Below, in pieces: positions 1-6,514 of a stretch of DNA of 10,827 nt. Numbering within the stretch: position 1 is the stretch's first letter; the number at the start of each line of letters is the position of its first letter. Source of the stretch: an uncultured Oscillibacter sp. (GTDB lineage Bacteria; Bacillota; Clostridia; Oscillospirales; Oscillospiraceae). The stretch is from NCBI GenBank assembly GCA_946183715.1, contig CAMHDB010000037.1, positions 1 to 10,827 of the forward strand, written 5' to 3'. Position numbers and translations under genes: made by a program. The notes under the pieces were generated by a model. It searched no databases, was not told the origin of the DNA, and saw nothing but the letters and a program-made list of their open reading frames with translations.

Positions 1-739
1 CGACGGCGGCCATATATGTCCCGGCCTCTATCTGGTCGGGGATAATGGCGTAAGTCCCGCCGTGGAGCCGGGAGACGCCCCTGATTTTAATGGTATCCGT
101 GCCCGCGCCGCAGATGTTCGCGCCCATGGAGTTGAGGAAGTTGGCAAGGTCCACGATGTGCGGCTCGCGGGCGGCGTTCTCGATGACGGTCGTGCCCTCC
201 GCCGTGACGGCGGCCATCATGACATTCATCGTCGTACCCACGGAGACCACGTCCAGATAGATATTCGCGCCTTTGAGGCGGCGTTCTGCGGCGGTGGCGT
301 AGACGAACCCGCCGCGCACGCTGACATTGGCCCCGAGGGCCGTAAAGCCCTTGATGTGCTGGTCGATGGGCCGGACGCCGCCGAACCAGCACCCGCCGGG
401 CATGGCGACTTCGGCCTCGCCGAACCGGGCCAGCAGGGCGCCGATGAGGTAGTAGGACGCGCGGATTTTCTGACAGAGGTCGTAGTTGGTTTTGGCGGAA
501 CGGACGTGGCGGCAGTCGATTTCGACCGTGTGCCGATTGATAGAGCGGACGGAAGCGCCTAAGTCCTCCAGAATCTGCAACAGCAGGGTGACATCGGAGA
601 TTTGCGGCACGTTCTCAATACGGCACACGCCGTTGACCATCAGGGCCGCGGGGATAATCGCGACCGCCGCGTTTTTCGCGCCGCTGATTTCCACCTCTCC
701 GAAAAGGGGCTTCCCGCCCTCTACAATGTATTTCGTCAA
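1..739 (-). CDS. murA: UDP-N-acetylglucosamine 1-carboxyvinyltransferase MurA (3' end beyond window)
   Basis: Cytoplasmic enzyme of the first committed step of peptidoglycan synthesis: it transfers enolpyruvate from PEP to UDP-GlcNAc. About 246 residues are present of the usual 420 or so; the C-terminal part, including the catalytic Asp, lies beyond base 1. Visible hallmarks are SGAKNAA (Lys22-Asn23, substrate binding), KIRAS (Arg93), the catalytic loop MPGGC with Cys117 (the fosfomycin target Cys), RPIDQHIKGF, and VSVGTTMNVMMAA with IENAAREPHIVD. The loop between Cys117 and RPID is one residue longer than I expect for the family. Start is TTG at 739: an in-frame TGA at 755-757 leaves no ATG or GTG, and AGAGGG (747-752) sits 7 bases upstream. 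It lies 337 bases downstream of yycI and has its own candidate promoter. Presence of Cys rather than Asp predicts fosfomycin sensitivity by family knowledge. Confidence 0.96.
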   Translation of the reverse strand, partial: MTKYIVEGGKPLFGEVEISGAKNAAVAIIPAALMVNGVCRIENVPQISDVTLLLQILEDLGASVRSINRHTVEIDCRHVRSAKTNYDLCQKIRASYYLIGALLARFGEAEVAMPGGCWFGGVRPIDQHIKGFTALGANVSVRGGFVYATAAERRLKGANIYLDVVSVGTTMNVMMAAVTAEGTTVIENAAREPHIVDLANFLNSMGANICGAGTDTIKIRGVSRLHGGTYAIIPDQIEAGTYMAAV

Positions 740-840
740 AGTCAGACCCTCTTTTCATGCAAGTCTTTTTCTGCCGGGGCGAATCCCGCGCGTGTCCGGC
801 GACCCCTCCCGCCAGTCGACGCAATCCGGCTCCGGTTTCC

Positions 841-880
841 ACAGGGCAGTGTGCCCGTCAGGTGAAAGTTGATACCCTGT
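841..880 (-). other. Overlapping alternative hairpins in murA leader
   Basis: Two inverted repeats share bases 844-846. One is a compact hairpin GGGCA-CAC-TGCCC (844-856). The other is a longer-range pairing of ACAGGG (875-880) with CCCTGT (841-846). They cannot form together. This is only base-pairing potential; no known riboswitch family is recognised. Confidence 0.35.
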
Positions 881-919
881 TTTCGCGGGCGCCCCGCCGC
901 GCGGAGTGCTACACCGTAA

Positions 920-948
920 AGAATACCACAAGCAAACGGAAAATGCAA
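920..948 (-). promoter_or_regulatory. Candidate sigma-A promoter of murA
   Basis: On the minus strand there is a -35-like TTGCAT (948-943), a spacer of exactly 17 bases and a -10-like TATTCT (925-920) preceded by TGG, an extended -10. Predicted transcription start is near 913, giving a leader of about 170 bases. The -35 is only a half match, so the extended -10 and the AT-rich upstream block would carry recognition. A nearly identical core (CTTGTGGTATWCT) is found before the Nudix gene, which supports it. Confidence 0.6.
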
Positions 949-965
949 ATCTTTCCGCAAGATTT
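947..965. repeat. Inverted repeat AAATCTT-N5-AAGATTT at the murA -35
   Basis: Perfect 7-base arms (947-953 and 959-965) around TCCGC. The edge overlaps the first bases of the proposed murA -35 element, the position of a regulator operator. No regulator can be named from the sequence. It does not match the known WalR direct-repeat box. Confidence 0.5.
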
Positions 966-988
966 TTTTCCTCATTTTAGAAAAAATC
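961..988. repeat. A/T-tract inverted repeat upstream of murA promoter
   Basis: GATTTTTT (961-968) and AAAAAATC (981-988) form 8-base inverted arms around a 12-base centre, in sequence much more AT-rich than the surroundings. Located just upstream of the proposed -35, it could act as an UP element or a curved-DNA site. As a terminator for yycI it would be weak, because the stem is all A/T after the first pair. Confidence 0.45.
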
Positions 989-1076
989 GTAACAGGGCGG
1001 TGACACTTCCCTCCCCGGTCGGGCCGATTCCGGCGCGCCTTGAAATGGCGGGCTTTCCTCGCACGGCGGCAGGCGT

Positions 1077-1868
1077 TCAGGTCGAAAAAATCAGCGCGCC
1101 CGTAACGCAGTTTACATAATAAGGAATGGTGTCGGTCTCGATACGCCACATGGGCACGAGGGTTTGTTCCTCGGTGTCGGAGGTCTGGAGGGCGTAGCAG
1201 AGGGAGACACGCCGGATTTCCGCCGAAACGACGCGGTTTTCGCGCCGCTTGGCCTGAAAAATCGCCAGCGCGCCGACGGCGGAAAGTTTGGGCGTCTCGC
1301 CGGGGGTGCCCGTCTGCGGAATCAGGGTGCCGAAGGCCTCGCGGAGTACGCCGCCCTCAAAATAGAGGGAGACGCCGCAATTGTACACGCTCAGGCTCCC
1401 GTAGCGGGCGGTGAGTAAGATTTCGCCGTCGCCGGGGGTGTCGGGGCCGTCGATGGCGTAGGACCAATTCCGGCAGAAGTCGCGGCAGAAGGCCTCGGGG
1501 TCGACGCGGCGGGAAAGGTCAGTGGCCGTGAAACTCCCGTCGGAGTGGAAGCGGACGACGCCGTTTCCGGCCACGTAGCGGCGGGCGCGTCCGGCGTACT
1601 GCGCGCCGTCGCCGAGGAGGAATACGGCGGCGCGGGCCTGTTCGTCGTCGTCGGGGGTGAGTACGACGACGGGCGGCGGCCCGCCGTGCGGGATGGCCTC
1701 TGGCGAAATCTCCACGCCGTCGGCGGCGAAGAGTTCGAGCAAATGTTCCTCGGCGCGGTAGGCGGCGGCGCGCTCCGCGACACGCTGTCGAATCAGGTAG
1801 AGGCCCAGAAAGCCGTTGAGCGTGGCGAGGATGATAATCATAATGCGTTTGAGCTGGTGTCGTTCCAT
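1077..1868 (-). CDS. yycI: YycI/WalI-type regulator of the WalK kinase
   Basis: A 263-residue membrane-anchored protein. One membrane segment near residues 8-25 (basic start MERHQLKR, then IMIIILATLNGFLGLYLI) is followed by an extracytoplasmic domain rich in beta strands; the C-terminus contains TLVPMWRIETDTIPYYVNCVTGAL, typical of the YycI domain. In Bacillus, YycH and YycI contact WalK through their membrane helices and adjust its activity. B. subtilis YycI is about 280 residues, so this is near full length. The ATG lies one base after the yycH stop, with GGAGG (1875-1879) six bases upstream inside yycH, so translation is probably coupled. Identity rests on both the architecture and its place as last gene of the walRKHI operon; sequence in this family is weakly conserved. 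Confidence 0.85.
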   Translation of the reverse strand: MERHQLKRIMIIILATLNGFLGLYLIRQRVAERAAAYRAEEHLLELFAADGVEISPEAIPHGGPPPVVVLTPDDDEQARAAVFLLGDGAQYAGRARRYVAGNGVVRFHSDGSFTATDLSRRVDPEAFCRDFCRNWSYAIDGPDTPGDGEILLTARYGSLSVYNCGVSLYFEGGVLREAFGTLIPQTGTPGETPKLSAVGALAIFQAKRRENRVVSAEIRRVSLCYALQTSDTEEQTLVPMWRIETDTIPYYVNCVTGALIFST

Positions 1869-1869
1869 G

Positions 1870-3330
1870 TCAGGCCTCCGGGAGACTGCCGTCGGCGACG
1901 GGAACCGCGAACCACTGCGCGCTGAGACGCGCGCTGTCGGTGTCCTGATAGCCGAGGCAGAGTTCGTCGCCGGGGTGGCGTTCGGCGATTCCCAGCGCCT
2001 GTTCGCGCGGGAGTAACAGCGACGCCGTCTCCGTGGCGGTGTAGCGGCGGGGGCGGAGTTCCAGCGAGGTGATTCTGCGCCCGTCGAGGGCGACGACGGC
2101 GGCGGCCCCGTTGTCGTTGTGGAACACGGGGATACCGTCGAGGACGTAGCCGAAGCGGATGACTATCAAGTTATCCTGCCGCCGTACTTCCAGCGGGCAG
2201 ACTTCCGTGAACCCCTGCGAAAGCAGAATACCGTTGAGGAGCGCGGCGCACTCTTTGACGGCCTCCCATCCGGTGGGGATGTCGGAGGCGCTTTCGATGT
2301 AAAGCTCTCCGCGCTCCCCGGTCTGGTAGTAGATGTTGCCGTTGGCGCGGATTCGGACGCTCCGCCCGCCTTCCATAATGACCTCCGTGCCGTTGGTCTC
2401 CGTATAGCGCGATTTGGTCAGGGGGTTGAAGCGGAACGCCGTCAGAAGCTGTGCGGTGTCGGGCAGTCCGGCGGCGGCGGAGTAGACAGCGGGGGCGGGC
2501 GTCTCGTTGGGGAACAGCGACAGCGGCGCGATATCCCGGTACAGGCTCCCGGCGTCGCGGAGGTCGAGCGCGAAGACGCCGTTGCCGAGTTCGTACTGCC
2601 CGACGAGTTCGTCGAGTTCCTTTCTGGAAACCGTCGAGGCGCGGCGGGAGTATCCCCCGGCGCCGTCCCAGAGGCACAGGAACACCGTCCCTTTCTCTCG
2701 GGCGAGGGCCATAGCGCGCACGGGCCGCTCGTCCGCCGACGGCACGTCGGCCAGTCCGGCAAGAACCGACAGCGGCAAGGGCGTCAGGAAGTCGCAATAG
2801 AGGGAAGTCCCGCAAATGGACAGCAGGAAGGTTTCCTGCGGGATTTCATCGAATGGCGGGGTATCGGCGAGGGCGTCGGCGAAGAGGCGGCGGACGGTAC
2901 GGAAGGCGCGCTGTCCGGTATTGGTGTCGAGGTTGACCCAGCGCCCGTAGACGCCGCCGTACACGCCCGTGGCCACGAGGCGCAACGGCACGGAAAACGT
3001 ATCGGGCACGGTTTCCTGTTGCGGTTCGGTCGTGACGTTCTCCGACACCGACGGAAAGTTACTGCCAATCATCTCCCAGCCGAGATGAAACAATTCCGTC
3101 CGGGCGAACAGGGCCACGGCCAGCACTGCCAGTAAGGCTATGCTGACGTTCTGCCGGAAGTCGAGTTCCGCGCGTTGCTGTTCGGTCATGACACGTTGCT
3201 GTCCGGTCGTGTCGACACCTCCTCCGCGTTGCTGTCGCCCTCCTGCGGGGATTCCCGCGCGTTGCTGTCGCCCTACGCGTTGCGGTTCTGTCGTGACGCG
3301 CCCGCCTCCGGGGGCTTGCAATTCCGTCAT
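1870..3330 (-). CDS. yycH: YycH/WalH-type regulator of the WalK kinase with repeat-bearing N-terminal tail
   Basis: A 486-residue protein. Residues 1-58 form a hydrophilic, presumably cytoplasmic tail rich in Gly, Arg and Gln with repeated QQR motifs; a membrane segment follows near 60-78 (NVSIALLAVLAVALFA), then a large extracytoplasmic region. In Bacillus, YycH works with YycI to modulate WalK. B. subtilis YycH is about 455 residues, and the extra length here equals the tail. Start is the ATG at 3330: it overlaps the walK stop as ATGA and has GGAGG seven bases upstream. A second in-frame ATG at 3189 would remove most of the tail but has no ribosome binding site. A longer frame reaching 3570 merely runs antiphase through walK. 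Assignment relies on operon position and architecture, since the family diverges strongly. Confidence 0.82.
   Translation of the reverse strand: MTELQAPGGGRVTTEPQRVGRQQRAGIPAGGRQQRGGGVDTTGQQRVMTEQQRAELDFRQNVSIALLAVLAVALFARTELFHLGWEMIGSNFPSVSENVTTEPQQETVPDTFSVPLRLVATGVYGGVYGRWVNLDTNTGQRAFRTVRRLFADALADTPPFDEIPQETFLLSICGTSLYCDFLTPLPLSVLAGLADVPSADERPVRAMALAREKGTVFLCLWDGAGGYSRRASTVSRKELDELVGQYELGNGVFALDLRDAGSLYRDIAPLSLFPNETPAPAVYSAAAGLPDTAQLLTAFRFNPLTKSRYTETNGTEVIMEGGRSVRIRANGNIYYQTGERGELYIESASDIPTGWEAVKECAALLNGILLSQGFTEVCPLEVRRQDNLIVIRFGYVLDGIPVFHNDNGAAAVVALDGRRITSLELRPRRYTATETASLLLPREQALGIAERHPGDELCLGYQDTDSARLSAQWFAVPVADGSLPEA
3172..3285 (-). repeat. In-frame QQR-coding repeats in yycH tail
   Basis: The nonamer CAGCAACGY, coding Gln-Gln-Arg, or close variants, recurs at residues 22-24, 33-35, 44-46 and 51-53, and as PQR at 16-18. 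Starts of the shared GTTGC core on the plus strand are 3174, 3195, 3228, 3261 and 3279, spaced 21, 33, 33 and 18 bases, all multiples of three. Two copies share a longer 17-base stretch (CGCGTTGCTGTCGCCCT or nearly so). Confidence 0.75.
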
Positions 3331-5141
3331 GGCGACGCCTCCTCCGCGCGGGACTTCTGCGCGACGGGGAGCGTCACCCGGAAAGTCGTCCCGGGGCCGT
3401 CGTGCGGCGGGAGCGTGAGCGTGCCCCGGTGACGCTGTATGATTTCCCACGCGATGGAAAGTCCCAGCCCGGTGCCGCCCGATTCCCGTGAGCGCGCCTT
3501 GTCGACACGGTAGAACCTCTCGAACACCCGCGCCCGCGACGCCTCCGGAATCCCGATTCCGTCGTCCCAAACGTCCATCCAGACTTGTTGCCCGTCCCCG
3601 GCAAGCCCCGCCGTGACGCGGATGTGCCCGCCGTCGGGCGTGTACTTGATGGCGTTGCCGATGATGTTCATCATAACCTGTTCCAGTCGGTTGCGGTCGC
3701 CCTCAATACACGGCAATTCCCCCTCGGCGCGGAAAGTCAACTCGTGATTCCGCGCGCGGGCGTTGAGCGCGTTGGCCCGTACTACGCTTTCGATGGCCTC
3801 CCCGAACGGGAAGCGCGTGAAGGCAATCTCGGTATTCCCGGCGTCGAGGCGCGAGAGAATGAGCAAATCCTGTACGATGTGCGTCATTCTGTCGGTCTCG
3901 TTGATGATGATGTCGAGGAAGTTTACGGATACCTCCGGCGGGATTTCGCCGCCGCCGTCGCGGAGTGTCTCGGCGTAGCTCCGGACGTTCGTCAGCGGCG
4001 TGCGCAACTCGTGCGACACGTTCGCGACAAATTCCTTGCGCCGTTCCTCGTTGCGGTGACGCTCCGTCACGTCGTGGAGTACGGCCAGTACGCCGCCCAG
4101 TTCCTGATGGGAGAACGGCGCGAGTAATAATTCTAAAGTACGTTCGCCGACCATCATTTCGCCCTCGGCGTGGCTCGGACGCTTTAACGCTAACATGTCG
4201 CCGAACGCGAACAGCCCGCCGAACAAGTCGTCGTAGCGGGAGCCGATTTCGACTTTGCGCTGTAACATATTCGTGGCGGCGGGGTTGCAGTGTATGACGG
4301 CCCCCGACATGTCGAACGCGACCACCCCGTCGGTCATGTACAGGAATAACGTGTCGAGTTTGTCGCGCTCGTTCTCCATCGCGGCGAGGGTGGTATGCAG
4401 TACGCCCGCCATTTCGTTAAACGTCCCGGTCAGGGTGCCGATTTCGTCCGTGGACTCCACGGGCAGGGCGGTGCCGAATTTCCCGGCGGCGACTTCCTCC
4501 GCCCCGGCGGTCAATTTCTCCAGCGGCCCGACCATCGTCTTGGCCAACAGGAAACTTAACAGCGCGGTAATGAGCAGGCCCAGCACAAGGGACTGTAAAA
4601 TGATGTGGAACAACTGTTGATTGAGCCCTGTCAAGGTCTCCTGATTGTCGAGGATGTAGATAATATAGGAGTGCTCCCCGGAGAGAATCGGGATTGCGGC
4701 GTCCATGTACTCGGCGTTGAGGTAGCTGTCGTCGCCGACGGCGGAGGAATCGCCGCGCGCGACGGCGGTACGGGCCGTGAGCAGATTCAGACTTTGTTCC
4801 ATCGGCAGGGCGTCGGCGCTCGCCGAACCCGCAAGCCACGCGCCCGTCTCGCCGTCGAGAACGAAATAGTTCCGCGTGTGGTAGTCGATACCCAGCGGGC
4901 CGGCGTTGGCGTCCAACATCTTGCGTAAACTCTCCGCGCCGTCGTCGTCTTCGGCGGCGTTGCGCAGGTCGGAGACAAATTCGCGCTGGTCGAGGCCGAA
5001 TACGCTGTCTAACTGGCGGTAGAAGTTGTTCATGTAGAAACTGCTGACGCCCGTGGTGAGGAATGTCCCGACAATCGCCATTTGGGAACCCATCAGCATG
5101 AGCATTATCATGGTCAGTTTCATGCGCAGACTTCGGAACAT
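3327..5141 (-). CDS. walK: WalK-type sensor histidine kinase
   Basis: Membrane sensor kinase of the WalRK cell-wall homeostasis system, 604 residues (B. subtilis WalK has 611). Order of parts: membrane segment 1 (about 9-31), extracytoplasmic sensor domain (about 32-177), membrane segment 2 (about 178-201), HAMP (about 201-253), PAS (about 258-360), HisKA with FVANVSHELRTP and phospho-acceptor His377, then the ATPase domain with N box (NIIGNAIKYTPDGG, 492-505), DDGIGI (526-531), FERFYR (540-545) and GGTGLGLS (555-562). All catalytic boxes are intact. The ATG is 10 bases after walR, with AGGTGA overlapping the walR stop codon. Its stop overlaps the yycH start. The protein should autophosphorylate and pass phosphate to WalR, but the WalR encoded here lacks key receiver residues. 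Confidence 0.95.
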   Translation of the reverse strand: MFRSLRMKLTMIMLMLMGSQMAIVGTFLTTGVSSFYMNNFYRQLDSVFGLDQREFVSDLRNAAEDDDGAESLRKMLDANAGPLGIDYHTRNYFVLDGETGAWLAGSASADALPMEQSLNLLTARTAVARGDSSAVGDDSYLNAEYMDAAIPILSGEHSYIIYILDNQETLTGLNQQLFHIILQSLVLGLLITALLSFLLAKTMVGPLEKLTAGAEEVAAGKFGTALPVESTDEIGTLTGTFNEMAGVLHTTLAAMENERDKLDTLFLYMTDGVVAFDMSGAVIHCNPAATNMLQRKVEIGSRYDDLFGGLFAFGDMLALKRPSHAEGEMMVGERTLELLLAPFSHQELGGVLAVLHDVTERHRNEERRKEFVANVSHELRTPLTNVRSYAETLRDGGGEIPPEVSVNFLDIIINETDRMTHIVQDLLILSRLDAGNTEIAFTRFPFGEAIESVVRANALNARARNHELTFRAEGELPCIEGDRNRLEQVMMNIIGNAIKYTPDGGHIRVTAGLAGDGQQVWMDVWDDGIGIPEASRARVFERFYRVDKARSRESGGTGLGLSIAWEIIQRHRGTLTLPPHDGPGTTFRVTLPVAQKSRAEEASP

Positions 5142-5151
5142 GGAGATTCAC

Positions 5152-5844
5152 CTAGGTTTCGGCGGCGTTGGAGAAGTAGTAGCCCATGCCGCGGCGGGTG
5201 CGGATGTAGACGGGGCTGGCGGGGTTCTCCTCGATTTTCTCGCGCAGTCGGCGGACGGTCACGTCGACGGTGCGCACGTCGTCGCCGACGTAGCCGTAGT
5301 TCCAGACCTGCTCCATGAGGTCTACGCGGGAGTAGACGCGGTTCGGGTTGGCGGCGAGGAACGTCAGCAGGTCGTACTCCCGCTGTGTGAGGTCGATGGG
5401 CTTCCCGGCGCGGAAAACAAGGTGGCTCTCGGTGTTGACGGACAAGTCCCCGGCGAGCGTGACGGCCCCGGTCGCCGTATCGACGGCGGGGGAAAGCACG
5501 GTCGTGCGGCGGATGTTGGCCCCGACGCGCGCGATGAGTTCGCGCATGGAAAAGGGCTTTGTGATGTAGTCGTCGGCGCCGATTTCAAGGCCGCGCACTT
5601 TGTCGCCCTCCTCCTCGCGGGCCGTGAGGATTATCACGGGGACGTTGTTCCCCTCGCCGCGCAAAGTCTCGCAGACCTCGAAACCGTTCTTTTTCGGCAG
5701 CATGACATCCAGCAGAATCAGGTCGGGATTCGCCTCCCGGGCCTTCGACAGCCCGTCCTCGCCGTCGTAGGCCTCGACGGTGCCGTAACCCGCGCGCTGT
5801 AAGTTGAAACGCAGGATGTCCACGATGTTTTGTTTCCATATCAC
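5152..5844 (-). CDS. walR: WalR-type OmpR-family response regulator, receiver domain N-terminally truncated
   Basis: A 230-residue regulator: receiver domain (about 7-115) plus winged-helix DNA-binding domain (about 128-225, with LTQREYDLL, VWNYGYVGDDVRTVDVTVRRLR and RTRRGMGYYF). Phospho-acceptor Asp46 (LLDVMLP), Thr74 (LTA) and Lys96 (TKPF) are present. The N-terminus is abnormal: family members begin like MxKKILVVDDExxIVDIL, whereas here MIWKQN directly precedes IVDILRFNL. The first beta strand and the acidic pair that binds Mg2+ are missing; Asp46 is seven positions earlier than Asp53 of B. subtilis WalR. The only available start is GTG at 5844, overlapping the Nudix stop as GTGA, with no clear Shine-Dalgarno. 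The frame upstream encodes nothing receiver-like. I infer a small deletion that joined the Nudix 3' end to walR, or an assembly error. Phosphorylation would be expected to fail or be weak. Confidence 0.9.
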   Translation of the reverse strand: MIWKQNIVDILRFNLQRAGYGTVEAYDGEDGLSKAREANPDLILLDVMLPKKNGFEVCETLRGEGNNVPVIILTAREEEGDKVRGLEIGADDYITKPFSMRELIARVGANIRRTTVLSPAVDTATGAVTLAGDLSVNTESHLVFRAGKPIDLTQREYDLLTFLAANPNRVYSRVDLMEQVWNYGYVGDDVRTVDVTVRRLREKIEENPASPVYIRTRRGMGYYFSNAAET

Positions 5845-6377
5845 AAACCCAGCTTGAGTTTCGCTTTGAGTACGGCCACCACGGTTTTGGCGTCCTCGAT
5901 TTCCCCGGACAGACAGCGCTCCGCCATCTCCGCGAACGGAACCCGCGAGACGTTCAGGAACTCGTTGTGGTCGAGGCGCTGTTCGCCGAAACGCAGGCCA
6001 CGGGCCAAGTACAGGTACAGCCGCTCGGAGTAACAGCCCGGGGACGGCAGAATCCGCCCCAGCGGCTCAAAGGAAGCGGGCTCGGCCCCGGTCTCCTCCT
6101 TCAATTCGCGGAGCGCGGTTACGGCGGGGTCTTCGCCGGGTTCGAGTTTCCCGGCGGGGAGTTCCAGCAGGACGCGGGAGAAGGTGTAGCGGTACTGTGA
6201 GACGACCAGCACATTGTCATTCTCGTCAAGGGCGAGAACCGCCGCGCCGCCGCCGTGCTCTATGACTTCCCGGGTCGAGGTTTCGCCGTTGGGGAGGCGC
6301 ACCTTGTCGACGTGTACGGAGAAGATACGCCCCTTGAATACGTCCTTTCGCTCCAGCGTGGTTTCCGTCAAATCCAT
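5841..6377 (-). CDS. nudF: Nudix hydrolase, ADP-ribose pyrophosphatase type
   Basis: A 178-residue cytoplasmic enzyme predicted to split ADP-ribose into AMP and ribose 5-phosphate using Mg2+. The Nudix box is complete at residues 76-98 (G-x5-E-x7-REL-x-EE-x-GA, running from GKLEPGE to EETGA). SPGCYSE (112-118) follows at the distance typical of ADP-ribose pyrophosphatases, and the C-terminus has the family's EDAKTVVA motif. Length is close to that of B. subtilis NudF (about 185). ATG at 6377 is chosen because AGGAG lies 9 bases upstream; an upstream ATG at 6518 would place the start inside the preceding gene's terminator. Its stop overlaps walR, so walRKHI may be transcribed with this gene. 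Confidence 0.93.
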   Translation of the reverse strand: MDLTETTLERKDVFKGRIFSVHVDKVRLPNGETSTREVIEHGGGAAVLALDENDNVLVVSQYRYTFSRVLLELPAGKLEPGEDPAVTALRELKEETGAEPASFEPLGRILPSPGCYSERLYLYLARGLRFGEQRLDHNEFLNVSRVPFAEMAERCLSGEIEDAKTVVAVLKAKLKLGL

Positions 6378-6410
6378 GATTGCATACTCCTTTCGCAGTT
6401 TGCCGGAGAG

Positions 6411-6439
6411 AGTATACCACAAGATGTCGGATTTGCAAA
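6411..6439 (-). promoter_or_regulatory. Candidate promoter of the Nudix-walRKHI unit
   Basis: On the minus strand: TATACT (6416-6411) preceded by TGG, an extended -10, with TTTGCA (6439-6434) at 17 bases or TTGCAA (6438-6433) at 16 bases as the -35. It lies just downstream of the previous gene's terminator and 34 bases before the Nudix ATG. The core CTTGTGGTATACT differs from the murA promoter core by one base. No separate promoter is evident before walR. Confidence 0.7.
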
Positions 6440-6480
6440 GGGAAAGTCGGATGTTTGGAAAAAATTGTATGGGCGCGGGC

Positions 6481-6514
6481 AAAAAGACAGAACCGGAAAC
6501 CCGGTTCTGTAAAA
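6481..6514 (-). terminator. Intrinsic terminator after the PLP-enzyme gene
   Basis: Perfect 10-base stem, ACAGAACCGG (6487-6496) with CCGGTTCTGT (6501-6510), and a 4-base loop. On the minus strand the stem is followed by C and five T (6485-6481). It begins a few bases after the stop codon of the upstream gene and ends the rpe transcript before the Nudix promoter. Confidence 0.93.

Larger units (their letters stand above)
740..1076 (-). other. yycI-murA intergenic region, murA leader
   Basis: This 337-base stretch has no convincing gene; open frames across it show no family resemblance. Read on the minus strand it holds, in order: a GC-rich part after the yycI stop, a T-run near 982-987 without a convincing stem before it, an AT-rich block with two inverted repeats (947-988), a candidate promoter (920-948), and a leader of about 170 bases with GC-rich inverted repeats (841-880) before the murA ribosome binding site. 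I see no clear intrinsic terminator for the walRKHI transcript, so some read-through into murA is possible. Confidence 0.6.

Noticed and set aside
989..994. WalR-box-like TGTTAC upstream of murA on the minus strand
   Set aside because: Only one half-site is present; the known WalR box needs a second TGTWAH half after 5 bases, which is absent here.
960..1060. Possible intrinsic terminator for the walRKHI operon before the T-run at 982-987
   Set aside because: The GC-rich sequence before the T-run forms only short 4-base pairings with gaps, so no convincing stem directly precedes the Ts.
2119..3135. Plus-strand open frame of 338 codons antisense to yycH
   Set aside because: It lies opposite a gene supported by operon context and ribosome binding site, and its product shows no recognisable domain.
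3172..3285. Possible CRISPR-like repeat array
   Set aside because: Repeat cores are short, spacings vary (18-33 bases) and are all multiples of three, and the repeats lie in frame in yycH.
3331..3570. N-terminal extension of yycH to 566 codons
   Set aside because: The extension overlaps walK's ATPase domain in another frame, and the ATG at 3330 has a GGAGG site and ATGA overlap.
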